A program made the position numbers and the translations under genes. Of a DNA stretch of 64,000 bases, positions 1 to 10,367 are shown piece after piece. Source of the DNA: Legionella clemsonensis (GTDB lineage: Bacteria; Pseudomonadota; Gammaproteobacteria; Legionellales; Legionellaceae); the NCBI RefSeq assembly GCF_002240035.1, contig NZ_CP016397.1:1036001-1100000 (forward strand), read 5' to 3'. Below the pieces are notes generated by a model, which worked only from the letters and a program-made list of their open reading frames with translations, was not told the origin of the DNA and searched no databases. Positions within the stretch are counted from its first letter, which is position 1, and each line of letters begins with the position of its first letter.

Positions 1-2
1 TT

Positions 3-2699
3 ATAGGCGCTATTTCAGAAGACGGCAGTATGGATCAGTATGATCTTGCTGATTATGTGGCCTCAAGCATTCAGGACCCAATTAGCCGTCTTAATGGGGT
101 AGGTGATGTTGAGTTGTTCGGTGCTCAATATGCAATGCGCATTTGGTTGGATCCTCATAAGTTAAATAATTATCAACTGATACCTAATGATATCATTCTG
201 GCGATAAGAGCGCAGAATGATCAGGTTGCCGCCGGACAGTTAGGAGGAACGCCTGCTGTGGCTGGTCAGCAACTTAATGCTCCCATTATTGCTCAAACTC
301 GCTTAAGAACTCCGGAAGAGTTTGGCAAAATTCTATTAAAAGTAAATAAAGACGGCTCGCTTGTGCGGTTGAGGGATGTGGCTCGGGTAGAGCTGGGGGG
401 TGAAAATTATACGACCATTTCACGTTATAATGGAAAGCCAGCCGCAGGTTTAGGCGTAAAACTTGTGACAGGTGCCAATGCTATTGATACTGCAGCAGCC
501 ATTAAACAAAAAATCGTTGAAATGGAGCCCTATTTTCCCACAGGTTTTAAAATTGTTTATCCCTATGACACCACACCTTTTGTAGAAATCTCTATTGAAG
601 AGGTCATAAAAACTCTATTTGAAGCAATGGTTCTTGTTTTTTTGGTGATGTATCTTTTTCTGCAAAATTTTCGTGCTACCTTGATTCCAACCATTGCTAT
701 TCCTGTCGTTTTGCTTGGTACTTTTGCCATATTGGCTGTGTGTGGATTTACTATTAATACCCTTACCATGTTTGGTATGGTTTTAGCGATTGGATTATTG
801 GTCGACGATGCAATTGTAGTCATTGAAAATGTAGAACGCGTCATTGTCGAAGAAGGTTTAAATCCTAAAGAAGCAACGCGTCGCTCTATGGGACAAATCC
901 AGGGAGCATTAGTAGGAATTGCCACGGTATTATCTGCAGTATTTGTGCCGATGGCTTTTTTTGGGGGCTCAACGGGTGCAATTTATCGCCAATTTTCTAT
1001 TACCATTGTATCAGCAATGATTTTGTCTGTTCTCGTTGCATTAATATTAACGCCTGCCCTGTGCGCTACAATGCTAAAGCCTGCTTCAGTCAGTGAAAGC
1101 CATAGAAAGGGATTTTTTGGCTGGTTTAACCGAAATTTTGAGCGCGCGCAGCATCTCTACCATGATGGGGTTAAGAAAATTTTGTTTCAAACAGGGCGCT
1201 ATCTTCTTATGTATTTAGCCATCATTTTGGGGGTAGGCTATTTATTTTTAACCTTGCCCTCTTCGTTCTTACCCGAAGAGGATCAAGGCATGCTGCTCAC
1301 CATGATTCAATTACCACCTGGAGCTACTCAACAGCGAACACAAAAAGTTGCTGATCAAATTACAGATTATTATCTTACTGAAGAAAAAAATAACGTTATT
1401 TCAATTTTTACTGTCGTTGGCTTTGGCTTTAATGGACAAGGACAAAATAATGGCATTGCGTTTATTACCCTTAAGAATTGGGATGAGCGCAAGGGGGCTG
1501 AAAATAAAGTAGAAAGTATTATTAACAGGGCCACACAGGCTTTCGCAAAAATCAAAGATGGCTTGGTTTTTCCTTTTAACTTGCCTGCGATTATTGAATT
1601 GGGTACGGCGACAGGATTTGATTTTGAATTAATTGATAGAGCAAATCTTGGGCATGAAAAATTGACTGAGGCTCGAAATCAACTTTTAGGGATGGTTGCC
1701 AAGCATCCCGATACACTGGTTCGCGTGCGGCCCAATGGTCTGGAAGATGCGCCACAGTTCAAACTCAAAATAGATCAGGAAAAAGCGGAAACCTTGGGTG
1801 TTTCTATAGCGGATATCAATCAAGCCATCTCTACCAATCTTGGTAGTACTTACGTCAATGATTTTATTGATAGAGGACGAGTAAAAAAAGTGTATGTGCA
1901 GGCTGATGCTAAATTTCGTATGCTTCCAAATGATATTAAGACCTGGTACATACGAGGAAAAGATGGACAGATGGTGCCTTTTTCAGCCTTTACTGAATCA
2001 CAGTGGGAATATGGTTCACCTCGTCTTGAAAGGTATAATGGTTTGCCATCCATGGAAATTCTTGGAGAAGCCGCTCCTGGGAAAAGTACAGGGGAAGCAA
2101 TGAATCTCATGGAGCAACTCGCTTCCAAATTACCGCAGGGGATTGGCTACGATTGGACGGGGATGTCTTATCAGGAGCGTTTGTCAGGCGCACAGGCCCC
2201 TTTACTTTATGCCATTTCCCTGATTGTGGTCTTTTTATGTCTGGCAGCTTTGTATGAAAGTTGGTCTATTCCCTTTTCGGTCATGCTGGTTGTTCCACTA
2301 GGCGTCATAGGCGCATTATTGGCCACTTATTTCCGTGGCTTGAACAATGATGTTTACTTTCAGGTTGGACTTTTAACAACCGTTGGTTTATCGGCCAAAA
2401 ATGCGATTTTGATAGTAGAGTTTGCCAAAGATTTAATGGAAAAAGAAAGGAAGGGATTAATAGAAGCAACCTTGGAAGCATCACGCATGCGTTTACGTCC
2501 CATTTTAATGACTTCCATGGCATTTATCTTTGGAGTATTACCTTTGGTGCTAAGCACAGGAGCAGGTTCTGGAGCTCAAAATGCGGTAGGTACTGGGGTC
2601 GCTGGCGGAATGTTTACGGCAACTGTGCTGGCTATTTTCTTTGTCCCTGTATTTTTTGTGGTAATCCACCGGCGGCTAACGAGAGATACCGCAGAATAG
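3..2699 (+). CDS. RND multidrug efflux transporter, inner-membrane subunit (HAE1/AcrB-like), 5' end outside window
   Basis: Proton-driven inner-membrane pump of the AcrB/MexB type, which works with a periplasmic adaptor and an outer-membrane channel to expel drugs. The reading frame is open from the first bases of the window, so the N-terminus (about 130-150 residues by comparison with AcrB) is missing. The proton-relay motif [16 protein letters not shown] (near base 800) carries the paired Asp of TM4. The C-terminal half has [17 protein letters not shown], typical of the HAE1 subfamily. Twelve-helix architecture with large periplasmic loops is implied by the alternating hydrophobic blocks. 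It ends normally with TAG. The adaptor gene would be expected upstream, outside the window. The family is certain; the substrate cannot be told. Confidence 0.95.
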   Translation: MGAISEDGSMDQYDLADYVASSIQDPISRLNGVGDVELFGAQYAMRIWLDPHKLNNYQLIPNDIILAIRAQNDQVAAGQLGGTPAVAGQQLNAPIIAQTRLRTPEEFGKILLKVNKDGSLVRLRDVARVELGGENYTTISRYNGKPAAGLGVKLVTGANAIDTAAAIKQKIVEMEPYFPTGFKIVYPYDTTPFVEISIEEVIKTLFEAMVLVFLVMYLFLQNFRATLIPTIAIPVVLLGTFAILAVCGFTINTLTMFGMVLAIGLLVDDAIVVIENVERVIVEEGLNPKEATRRSMGQIQGALVGIATVLSAVFVPMAFFGGSTGAIYRQFSITIVSAMILSVLVALILTPALCATMLKPASVSESHRKGFFGWFNRNFERAQHLYHDGVKKILFQTGRYLLMYLAIILGVGYLFLTLPSSFLPEEDQGMLLTMIQLPPGATQQRTQKVADQITDYYLTEEKNNVISIFTVVGFGFNGQGQNNGIAFITLKNWDERKGAENKVESIINRATQAFAKIKDGLVFPFNLPAIIELGTATGFDFELIDRANLGHEKLTEARNQLLGMVAKHPDTLVRVRPNGLEDAPQFKLKIDQEKAETLGVSIADINQAISTNLGSTYVNDFIDRGRVKKVYVQADAKFRMLPNDIKTWYIRGKDGQMVPFSAFTESQWEYGSPRLERYNGLPSMEILGEAAPGKSTGEAMNLMEQLASKLPQGIGYDWTGMSYQERLSGAQAPLLYAISLIVVFLCLAALYESWSIPFSVMLVVPLGVIGALLATYFRGLNNDVYFQVGLLTTVGLSAKNAILIVEFAKDLMEKERKGLIEATLEASRMRLRPILMTSMAFIFGVLPLVLSTGAGSGAQNAVGTGVAGGMFTATVLAIFFVPVFFVVIHRRLTRDTAE

Positions 2700-2808
2700 T
2701 GCCTGGAAATTCAGCGACAAATAAAGCAGGAGGTCGCCTCTACCCATATTAATTTCGCAATCTGCTTTAAACTCTGTATAATTATTTTTTTATTATTATT
2801 AATAAAGC

Positions 2809-3738
2809 ATGAAGCTGCTACGTGGACTAAAAAATATTCCTGATTTTTCACAAGGCACTGTTGCAACGATTGGCAATTTTGACGGCGTGCATCGCGGCCA
2901 TCAGGCGTTGCTGGCACGATTACGCTTTCAGGCTGATCGAATGCAATTACCTTCGGTTGTTTTATTATTCGAGCCGCAACCTAGTGAATTCTTTCGAGGT
3001 TCACAGGCTCCAGCGAGATTAGCAACGCTGCGTGAAAAATTGGAAGCGCTTAAGCAGTGTAATATTGATTACGTCTACTGTTTAAAATTTAATAAAAAGC
3101 TTGCTTTAATGGAAGCTGAAAAGTTTGCGCGACACTATTTTTTTTCCTTATTGAAGGTAAAGTATTTGTTGGTGGGAGAAGATTTCCGTTTTGGAAGGCA
3201 ACGACAAGGGGATATTCACTTAATTCAGCAGATGACTAAGGATTATGACGCTTGGGTTGAAACATTTCCTGAAGTGTCCATTGAAGGCGAAAGAGTAAGT
3301 TCTACAAAAATTAGAGCAGCGTTAGCCAATGGTTATCTTACTCAAGCTTCTTTGTTATTGGGCAGAACTTATAGTCTTTGTGGACGCATTATCAAAGGAG
3401 ATGGACGAGGAAGACAGTGGGGCATTCCAACGGCTAATGTAAGAACCCAGCGACTTACCTTACCTTTAAAGGGCGTATTCTGTATTCAGGTCAAAAGAGG
3501 AAATAAATGGTTAAAGGGGGTTGCTAATCTTGGAAGCAGGCCCACCGTCGATGGAACTAAAAACGTTTTAGAAGTTCACCTTTTTGATTTTGATGAGAAC
3601 CTGTATGGAGAGATATTGCAAGTGTTTTTCTTGCACAAGCTGCGAGATGAGATTAAATTTTCATCAGTGGATGTTTTGATAAAACAAATTCATGAGGATA
3701 TTGATGCAGCGAGAGCTTTTTTTGCTAAAGGCTGTTGA
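2809..3738 (+). CDS. ribF: Bifunctional riboflavin kinase / FAD synthetase
   Basis: Converts riboflavin to FMN and then FAD in the cytoplasm. The 309-residue length is normal for the family. The N-terminal adenylyltransferase domain shows the nucleotide-binding motif TIGNFDGVHRGHQALL (about residues 20-35) and GEDFRFGRQRQGD (about 125). The C-terminal kinase domain shows GDGRGRQWGIPTANV (about 200-214) and the ANLGSRPTV segment. ATG at 2809 is the only start that precedes the first domain. It sits upstream of ileS and lspA in the same direction, the order seen in many gammaproteobacteria, with 132 bases before ileS that could hold a separate promoter. Confidence 0.96.
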   Translation: MKLLRGLKNIPDFSQGTVATIGNFDGVHRGHQALLARLRFQADRMQLPSVVLLFEPQPSEFFRGSQAPARLATLREKLEALKQCNIDYVYCLKFNKKLALMEAEKFARHYFFSLLKVKYLLVGEDFRFGRQRQGDIHLIQQMTKDYDAWVETFPEVSIEGERVSSTKIRAALANGYLTQASLLLGRTYSLCGRIIKGDGRGRQWGIPTANVRTQRLTLPLKGVFCIQVKRGNKWLKGVANLGSRPTVDGTKNVLEVHLFDFDENLYGEILQVFFLHKLRDEIKFSSVDVLIKQIHEDIDAARAFFAKGC

Positions 3739-3870
3739 CAGCTCGTGTTAAAACCCCACGCCTGGGCATGGGCTCCATGGAGAGGATAGGGCTACAGCAC
3801 CTCAGCGTTATAGCTCCAACAACCCGAGCAGGCCTAATTTAAATTTTAACGCTTTAACAGAGTAGATGAG

Positions 3871-6669
3871 ATGGCAGATTATAAAGATACCTTAAATTTA
3901 CCAGATACAACGTTTCCAATGAAAGCTAATCTTGCCCAGCGAGAACCCCAAATGTTGGCTGAGTGGGAATCCCAAGGTATCTATAAAAAAATTAGACAGG
4001 CCCGCGAAGGGGCTAAACGATTTGTTCTTCATGACGGGCCTCCTTATGCCAATGGGCATTTGCATTGCGGACATGCCCTTAACAAGATTCTGAAAGATAT
4101 TATTAACAAGTCAAAATGTTTCAGTGGTTTTGATACGCCTTTTGTGCCTGGTTGGGATTGTCATGGCTTGCCAATTGAGTTGAATGTTGAAAAAAAGATA
4201 GGCAAGGCAGGTGTTAAAGTTAGTCCCAGCGAATTTCGTTTAAAATGCCGTGAATACGCTGCAAGTCAAATTGATATTCAACGTGATGAATTTAAACGTC
4301 TAGGCGTATTTGGTGACTGGGAGCATCCTTATGTGACGATGGATTACTCTTATGAAGCCAATATTATACGTGCTTTAGGGAAGGTCATTGAAAATGGCCA
4401 TTTACAGCAAGGCTTTAAACCAGTTCATTGGTGCATCGAATGTGGTTCTGCGTTGGCAGAAGCAGAAGTCGATTATGAAGACAAAACCTCGCCTTCAATT
4501 GATGTGGCTTTCGTAGCAGTAAATCCTCAAGCTATCTTAGACAAACTCGCAAATAATCGGGTGGTTAAGCCTATCATTGTACCTATTTGGACTACCACAC
4601 CATGGACGCTGCCTGCTAATGAAGCAGTGTGCTTGCATCCGGAGCTCGAATATTCATTACTGGAAACTTCTGAACACTATTTTTTAGTTGCCACTGAACT
4701 GACTGAATCCGTGATGAGTCGTTATGGAGTAGACAGGTACACCATTGCTGGAAAAGTAAAGGGTCAGCATTTTGAAAATATTTCCTTACAACATCCTTTT
4801 AATGAGAGACAGGTTCCCATTGTTTTAGGAGAACATGTAACTATCGATGCCGGTACCGGCTGTGTGCATACCGCACCAGCTCATGGCCCGGATGATTATC
4901 AGGTGGGCCTGACTTATGATTTGCCATTAATTAATCCTGTTTTAACAAATGGTTGCTACAGTGAGGATGTACCTTTGTTTGCTGGACTTTCTGTATTAAA
5001 GGCCAATGACAAAGTGGTTGAAGTTTTAAAGGCACGCCAGGTGCTTTTGCATAATGAATCCATTCGTCATAGTTATCCTCATTGTTGGCGCCATAAAACC
5101 CCCATGATTTTTTTAGCTACACCCCAATGGTTTATCGCCATGGATAAAAATGGTCTACGCCATGCAATTGCTGCGGTGATTAATGAAGTAAATTGGATTC
5201 CAGAATGGGGCAAAGCGCGTATTGCCAACATGATAGAAACCCGGCCTGATTGGTGTATTTCTCGCCAACGTGCCTGGGGTACTCCGATGACCTTGTTTGT
5301 GCATAAAAACACACGTGAACTGCATCCTGACTCAGTTGCGTTAATTGAAAAAATTGCAATGAAAGTAGAGCAGCATGGTATTGATGCCTGGTTTGATTTA
5401 AATATTGAAGAGTTTTTAGGTGACGATGCTGCCCATTATGAGAAAATAACCGATACACTGGATGTTTGGTTTGATTCGGGTGTTTCCCATTATTGCGTAT
5501 TAAAACAAAATAAAGAATTAGAAATTCCCGCTGATGTTTATTTTGAAGGATCGGATCAGCATCGAGGATGGTTTAATTCTTCTTTGACCACTGCCGTTGC
5601 TATTTACGGTCATGCTCCTTATAAAAGCGTATTAACCCATGGTTATACTGTTGATGCAGAGGGACGAAAACTCTCCAAATCCAAAGGCAATTATGTAGCC
5701 CTGGACAAGCTGGTAAACCAACATGGTGCTGATATTTTACGTTTATGGGTTTCCTCGACAGACTATCGTCATGAAGTGAGTATTTCTGAGGAAATTATCA
5801 AGCGCAACTCGGATGCTTATCGCCGTATACGAAATACAGCACGGTTTCTGTTGGCGAACTTGTTTGATTTTATTCCGGAAGAACACTGTGTCGATGCTGC
5901 TGAATTAGTTGAATTGGATAGTTGGGCCATTAAACGTACTCAGCAACTACAAGAAGAAATTCTGGAGGCGTACAAAAATTATAATTTTCATGTGATTTAT
6001 CAGAAAATTCATAACTTCTGTGCGGTGGATATGGGAAGTTTCTATTTGGATGTCATTAAAGATCGGCAATATACAACCGCAACAAACAGTATCGCCAGAC
6101 GCTCTTGTCAAACAGCGATGTTTCATATTATTCATGCCTTGACACGTTGGCTGGCTCCCATCTTATCGTTTACCGCAGAAGAAATTTGGCAGGTTATTCC
6201 TGGTAAAACGAGTAGTTCTGTTTTTGAAGAGCGTTGGTATGAGCAATGGCCTGCAGTCACTGAGGTTAACATGCAGTTTTGGCAACATTTGCAAGGAATT
6301 AGAGATGAAGTGAACAAGGCACTGGAAAGTCAGCGTAAAGAGGGTTTAATTGGTTCCGCTTTGGCAGCAGAAGTAACCATTTACGCCAATGAGAAAACAG
6401 TTCCTTTATTGCAGCAGTTAGGTGATGAATTAAGATTCATTTTAATAACGTCTGCAGCGAAAGTAGAGGCGTTAGAAAACTGTTCCGCCAAGGTTGAGGT
6501 GGATTCTGAATTGGGTGTGGCTATTGTAGTCCAGCCTAGCCATCATGAAAAATGCGAGCGTTGCTGGCATCGACGAGAAGAGGTAGGTCAGGATGTAAAC
6601 TATCCAACCTTATGTCAACGTTGTGTAGGGAATATTAGTGGTCGTGATGAAGTGAGGCACTACGCATGA
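3871..6669 (+). CDS. ileS: Isoleucyl-tRNA synthetase
   Basis: Class I aminoacyl-tRNA synthetase that charges tRNA-Ile and edits misactivated valine. At 932 residues it is full length for the bacterial type. The HIGH-type signature is HLHCGH at residues 63-68 and the KMSKS-type signature is KLSKS near residue 600. The editing domain has [11 protein letters not shown] (about 240). The C-terminal zinc finger, CERC followed by CQRC near residues 890-915, marks the eubacterial (mupirocin-sensitive) class. Its TGA overlaps the lspA start codon by four bases, so the two are probably translationally coupled. Confidence 0.98.
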   Translation: MADYKDTLNLPDTTFPMKANLAQREPQMLAEWESQGIYKKIRQAREGAKRFVLHDGPPYANGHLHCGHALNKILKDIINKSKCFSGFDTPFVPGWDCHGLPIELNVEKKIGKAGVKVSPSEFRLKCREYAASQIDIQRDEFKRLGVFGDWEHPYVTMDYSYEANIIRALGKVIENGHLQQGFKPVHWCIECGSALAEAEVDYEDKTSPSIDVAFVAVNPQAILDKLANNRVVKPIIVPIWTTTPWTLPANEAVCLHPELEYSLLETSEHYFLVATELTESVMSRYGVDRYTIAGKVKGQHFENISLQHPFNERQVPIVLGEHVTIDAGTGCVHTAPAHGPDDYQVGLTYDLPLINPVLTNGCYSEDVPLFAGLSVLKANDKVVEVLKARQVLLHNESIRHSYPHCWRHKTPMIFLATPQWFIAMDKNGLRHAIAAVINEVNWIPEWGKARIANMIETRPDWCISRQRAWGTPMTLFVHKNTRELHPDSVALIEKIAMKVEQHGIDAWFDLNIEEFLGDDAAHYEKITDTLDVWFDSGVSHYCVLKQNKELEIPADVYFEGSDQHRGWFNSSLTTAVAIYGHAPYKSVLTHGYTVDAEGRKLSKSKGNYVALDKLVNQHGADILRLWVSSTDYRHEVSISEEIIKRNSDAYRRIRNTARFLLANLFDFIPEEHCVDAAELVELDSWAIKRTQQLQEEILEAYKNYNFHVIYQKIHNFCAVDMGSFYLDVIKDRQYTTATNSIARRSCQTAMFHIIHALTRWLAPILSFTAEEIWQVIPGKTSSSVFEERWYEQWPAVTEVNMQFWQHLQGIRDEVNKALESQRKEGLIGSALAAEVTIYANEKTVPLLQQLGDELRFILITSAAKVEALENCSAKVEVDSELGVAIVVQPSHHEKCERCWHRREEVGQDVNYPTLCQRCVGNISGRDEVRHYA

Positions 6670-7133
6670 AAAAATGGCCCTGGTTTTTATTGAGTATTGT
6701 AATTATTGTAGCTGATCAGCTTACCAAGCATTGGGCTGCTATAAATTTGGTTCCTTATCAACCGGTGCCCTTACTGCCCATGCTTAATTTTACCCTGGCC
6801 TATAATTCAGGAGCTGCTTTTAGCTTTTTGAGTGGTACTGGTGAATGGCATCGATGGTTTTTTGCAGGATTCAGTATTTTAATGAGTATTTTTTTAATCC
6901 TCTGGCTGATGCGATTACCTGCAAAAGCCAAACTACAATCTTGTGCTGTTGGTCTTATTCTTGGTGGTGCAGTAGGAAATTTGTATGACAGAGCAGTAGT
7001 TGGCCAAGTTACTGATTTTATCGATTTCTATTATAAAAATCACCACTGGCCTGTATTTAATCTTGCTGATAGCGCAATTTGCATTGGCGCTTTTCTGCTA
7101 CTGGTTGATTTATGCAAGAACCCCGGCCGATAA
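6666..7133 (+). CDS. lspA: Lipoprotein signal peptidase (SPase II)
   Basis: Inner-membrane aspartyl protease that removes the signal peptide from diacylglyceryl-modified prolipoproteins. The 155-residue protein has four hydrophobic segments. The family motifs are NSGAAFSFL (about 47-55), GNLYDR followed by VTDFIDF, and [11 protein letters not shown]. By alignment with the E. coli enzyme the catalytic pair is D117 and D135. The start overlaps the ileS stop in an ATGA arrangement. The last 24 bases overlap the 3' end of the convergent aldolase-like gene on the other strand. Confidence 0.97.
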   Translation: MKKWPWFLLSIVIIVADQLTKHWAAINLVPYQPVPLLPMLNFTLAYNSGAAFSFLSGTGEWHRWFFAGFSILMSIFLILWLMRLPAKAKLQSCAVGLILGGAVGNLYDRAVVGQVTDFIDFYYKNHHWPVFNLADSAICIGAFLLLVDLCKNPGR

Positions 7134-7667
7134 TGCCTGAAGTTGCTTACTTTCAGGGTTAAGAATGCTAACTGCTGCTACTGCAGGTAAACTTAAGTAA
7201 TGTTCGGCTTCATCCCATTCAATTTCGGCTGGGAATAGTCTAAGCATAGGCAAGCATTTATTTAATGAGGCACAGAAAGTTAAATTTGCGGGATAAGGCC
7301 TTGCTTGATGATAACCAAGCGCCATCACTTGCATTGCTTCAGAAATGGTAGCAATACCAGGAAGATAATTCATTGAATAAATCGCTGCTGTCTGAGCAAT
7401 GGCGGGTAAAAAACCAGGACTTGAAGCGAAATGAATGCCTGCTTGATAACTATCTTCTAACTGTTGTGTTGTCGTAATATTTCCAGCACCAATTCGTAGT
7501 CCTGGAAAATCTCGCAAGGCCTTCTTCAGAATTTCCTGTTCGCTGGTATTAATTTCAACCACAGCAAAGCCTGCACTGGCAATTTGCTTTAGTTTGTCAA
7601 ATAAAAAGGCATCAACATCTAAAGTTATAATAATTGATTGATTATCAAACAATTTGTCAGTCATCAT
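7110..7667 (-). CDS. KDPG/KHG aldolase-like protein with the catalytic lysine replaced
   Basis: A 185-residue protein with the class I 2-keto-3-deoxy-6-phosphogluconate aldolase (Eda) fold. Visible family motifs are [11 protein letters not shown], with E38 matching the catalytic Glu; [17 protein letters not shown] (80-86); [13 protein letters not shown]; and LRLFPAE (142-148). In Eda the last motif reads KFFPAE, and its Lys forms the Schiff base. Here that position is R143, and the Arg of the usual LRT phosphate-site motif is also absent. The protein may be inactive, or may use another residue such as K137. The frame is open to a TTG at 7691, but tandem ATGs at 7667 and 7664 are more plausible starts. 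No other Entner-Doudoroff gene is adjacent. Confidence 0.8.
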   Translation of the reverse strand: MMTDKLFDNQSIIITLDVDAFLFDKLKQIASAGFAVVEINTSEQEILKKALRDFPGLRIGAGNITTTQQLEDSYQAGIHFASSPGFLPAIAQTAAIYSMNYLPGIATISEAMQVMALGYHQARPYPANLTFCASLNKCLPMLRLFPAEIEWDEAEHYLSLPAVAAVSILNPESKQLQALSAGVLA

Positions 7668-7677
7668 AGTGTTATTC

Positions 7678-7726
7678 GCTAACGGCCGCAATATTGTCCA
7701 TGTTAGAAGAGTTGCGGCCGCTTAGC
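7678..7726. repeat. Inverted repeat upstream of the aldolase-like gene
   Basis: Two arms, GCTAACGGCCGCAA (7678-7691) and TTGCGGCCGCTTAGC (7712-7726), pair over about 14 bases with one bulged G around a 20-base loop. The element is unusually GC-rich for the region. It lies between the stop of the coiled-coil gene and the start of the aldolase-like gene. No T-run follows on either strand, so it is not a classical terminator. It could be an mRNA-stabilising or processing stem, or a single repeat copy. Confidence 0.6.
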
Positions 7727-7735
7727 AAGAGTTGA

Positions 7736-9733
7736 TTAAGGTTTTGGATAAGGAGTTGTTGAAAAAGGAGTAAACGTTGAACGAGGTTGATCATCGTGAG
7801 CTGTTTCTTTCGGACGTGGAATTTTAGTGACGTTGGGTTTATAGGCAGAGACGCCAAGCCGCTCCATATTTTTTAGCAAACTGTTTATAATTTGTGGTGG
7901 TATGGGCTGCCCATAACGAATATTAGCCAGGATAGATTGTGTTGAAGAATCAATTGTACCGTCAGGCCTTTTAAAAATAGATTCCAGTCGAGATACAGAT
8001 TGAGGTGTGGGATTAGCCTTCATCAATAGTAAAATATGTCTATAACTTTGGGCCACAACCTGTGTATTAGTTGGCTGTGAACTTTTGCTGTTCATACTGG
8101 GCTTAGGGGATGGAACAGGCGTAGTGGAGCGGGGGTCTGTAGCTATCTCCGGAGTCAAATTATTCAACTGCTTCATCAAAAGTTCTACATCAGCTCGTGC
8201 AGCTTGAAGTTTTGTAAGCTGATTGGAAATCAGTAAAATTTCCTGCTGCATTGTTTCACTACGGGTATTAATAGCCTCTCTCTTATCAAATTGCAGTCCT
8301 TTTTCCAGTGTCTTGTTGTGATGAACCAAGGTTTTCAAGCTGCTAATACTTGGACGGGCACGCTCGAAATCTTTGTGGGCTCTATTTTTATCTTCTTCAC
8401 TCAGGAAAGGGAAATTTTCAGGTGACTGATCTTTCTGCAGTAAATAATATTTACCATCATGCAATACGATAGATTGTTCTTTAGAAAGTATAAAGGCAGA
8501 TTCGCCAAATTGAGCAAAAGACGACATGGGTTGACCATCTTTGCTCCAAAGTGTTTTTTCTCCTTTTAAAACGGCGACCATATCTCGAAGCCCTTCATAT
8601 TGAACATGCAAGCCATTGTGCTTATGAAGCAATTGTCTTGCTTTTTCCTCGTTTCCTTCTTCAATTAAAGCACCAATTTTTCCTGCCTGTTTTTCAAGAG
8701 TTTCTTTAAGGTTATTAATTTTTAATTCCAAATGTTCTGTGGTGAATTCAGGCGTTTCAGTTTGTTTCTGCAGAATAGAGTAGGTGGTTTGTAAAGTCTC
8801 TAATTGCTTTTTGACATTTGCATTGCCTGTTGAAGACAGTTGTTCTTGCAGTTGGGTTATTTTTTGCTCTAATTGTGTTAAAGTTTTACTTCTTTCTTCA
8901 GGGCTCATCGAATGAGAATTAAGAAGAATAATGTATTGATCGAGCGCGTCAAGATTGCCGTCGAAGAGGTTGTAGCGTTCTTCAATAATGGCATCTTGCT
9001 CATCAAGTTTCTGTAATTCAATTTCTAACTCTACTTCCAGTTTCTCGGATTCCTGAAGTTTATCTGAGAGCGTTTTTTGCAGAGCATTGATAGATTCAGT
9101 GTAGGCGTTATATTGCGCCTGAGCATTGGCTATCTCTGAATTACTTTCAGATGCGGTAGAAGTGGGAGATTGATGTAATTTTTTATCAATTCCCTTCTGG
9201 ATTTCCGTATTTTTTTCCTTGGCTCTGGCTTCTTTTTCATAAAGTAGTCCCAGAAGCAAGGCTGCCAAAGCACGATGTCGTCGAATTTCATGATCTCGTT
9301 GTTCCAGTTGAACAGCTTCTTTTATAGATTCAATTTCTGCCAATTGTTGACCGATTATGGCAAGGACATCATGGCCTGCAGGAGATTTAAGAAAAGTAAT
9401 AACGTCTTTGGACGTTTTAAGACCATAGCGACTTAAATAAATGGTGGCTAGATAGGAGGGGTGAACCTCTGGATCATGTGGGTGAGGTATATGTTTATCT
9501 TTCCTGTTTTCTTGCTGATTACTTGCTTCAAGATTAGCAAACCACTGCTCCAGATGAGAAGCGGTTAAACTAATTACCTTATTCGGACTGGTTTTAATCT
9601 CGAGGGATTGATCAGACTCCTCATGAGCTCTGGTTGTAAAAGCAGATTCTTTTGCAGGCTCAGAATGCTGTTTATTGAGTTCAGTAGGTACTTTTAATTC
9701 CTCCCTGGAATTAATTTTAGTGCTGTTAGCCAT
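7736..9733 (-). CDS. Large coiled-coil protein, unknown function; possible Dot/Icm effector
   Basis: A 665-residue soluble protein with no signal peptide or membrane segment and no enzyme motif that I recognise. Residues about 120-400 are rich in Glu, Gln, Lys and Leu with heptad periodicity (for example KLQESEKLEVELEIELQKL and LEQKITQLQEQLSS), so extended coiled coils are expected. A Pro/Ser/Thr-rich linker near 545-565 leads to a more globular C-terminal segment ending in a Pro/Thr-rich tail. The frame opens at a TTG at 9751, but ATG 9733 is chosen because GAGGGG stands seven bases upstream. Such proteins are common among Legionella type IVB substrates, but no clear C-terminal signal is visible. 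Effector status is inference only. Confidence 0.75.
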   Translation of the reverse strand: MANSTKINSREELKVPTELNKQHSEPAKESAFTTRAHEESDQSLEIKTSPNKVISLTASHLEQWFANLEASNQQENRKDKHIPHPHDPEVHPSYLATIYLSRYGLKTSKDVITFLKSPAGHDVLAIIGQQLAEIESIKEAVQLEQRDHEIRRHRALAALLLGLLYEKEARAKEKNTEIQKGIDKKLHQSPTSTASESNSEIANAQAQYNAYTESINALQKTLSDKLQESEKLEVELEIELQKLDEQDAIIEERYNLFDGNLDALDQYIILLNSHSMSPEERSKTLTQLEQKITQLQEQLSSTGNANVKKQLETLQTTYSILQKQTETPEFTTEHLELKINNLKETLEKQAGKIGALIEEGNEEKARQLLHKHNGLHVQYEGLRDMVAVLKGEKTLWSKDGQPMSSFAQFGESAFILSKEQSIVLHDGKYYLLQKDQSPENFPFLSEEDKNRAHKDFERARPSISSLKTLVHHNKTLEKGLQFDKREAINTRSETMQQEILLISNQLTKLQAARADVELLMKQLNNLTPEIATDPRSTTPVPSPKPSMNSKSSQPTNTQVVAQSYRHILLLMKANPTPQSVSRLESIFKRPDGTIDSSTQSILANIRYGQPIPPQIINSLLKNMERLGVSAYKPNVTKIPRPKETAHDDQPRSTFTPFSTTPYPKP

Positions 9734-9930
9734 AACAAACCCCTCAAGCAAAATTAATACTTAAGTATACATCATTTAACTGGTTATACAATAGCCAAAA
9801 TGGGCTCCAAAAGAACTAAAATGATGCAATTGTTTAATATGCTACCTTTAGGGCTTTTAAAGGTAATTCAGTGCCTCAGGGGGGCTGTCATTTCGTGGCA
9901 GGACGATTTTAACCGGTTTCAAATGGAGTC

Positions 9931-10365
9931 CTACCAGCATTTTTCAACAGTAGCAGTAGGACTACCAAGAGGGCCCGGAGAAATTCCTTTAACGCCCGCC
10001 TGATCAAAAGAGAGCGTTTGGCAGGCTTTATCCTGGCTTTGAGCCCCGCGAGGAATTGCATGAAGGGTAAATCGGTGGGTCGTTTGCAGGGTTATTTTTA
10101 AAATATACCATTTCTCCTCGGATAAATTAGTTTCTTTCACATCAGTGGGTTTCCCACTAGCCAGCGTTGCGGTTTTATAAGTATGGTTTTGTCCATAAAA
10201 ATGCTCCATTCGGTTCGCTAAATTAATTAATGCAGTCTGACCATCATAACGTCTGGTATATTGTAAATGAGCAACATAACTTGGGTAGACGAGGTAAATA
10301 AAAATAGCCAGTAGGACAAGTACAAGAAGTGATTCAAATAAGGTAAACCCTTTTTCTAACATCAT
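9931..10365 (-). CDS. Type IV pilin-like protein (PilE-type minor pilin)
   Basis: A 144-residue prepilin-like protein. The short leader MMLEKG is followed by FTLFESLLVLVLLAIFIYLV, with the prepilin peptidase site after G6 and the conserved Glu at mature position 5. After the N-terminal helix come YPSY and a short globular domain with two cysteines (CQTLS and the C-terminal KCW) that could form the usual disulfide loop. It resembles PilE-type minor pilins, which often have QTALINLANRMEHFY-like helices. It starts two bases after the stop of the 1031-residue gene, so it is probably translationally coupled to it. Whether it joins type IV pili or a type II secretion pseudopilus cannot be decided here. 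Confidence 0.85.
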   Translation of the reverse strand: MMLEKGFTLFESLLVLVLLAIFIYLVYPSYVAHLQYTRRYDGQTALINLANRMEHFYGQNHTYKTATLASGKPTDVKETNLSEEKWYILKITLQTTHRFTLHAIPRGAQSQDKACQTLSFDQAGVKGISPGPLGSPTATVEKCW

Positions 10366-10367
10366 GA

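Noticed and set aside
563-925. Minus-strand frame of 120 codons inside the RND pump gene
   Set aside because: It is a shadow of the pump reading frame, with no ribosome-binding site or family resemblance. Similar shadows elsewhere were also left out.
3739-3870. Regulatory leader (T-box-like) before ileS
   Set aside because: T-boxes are not expected in gammaproteobacteria, and no specifier or antiterminator structure is visible in the 132 bases.
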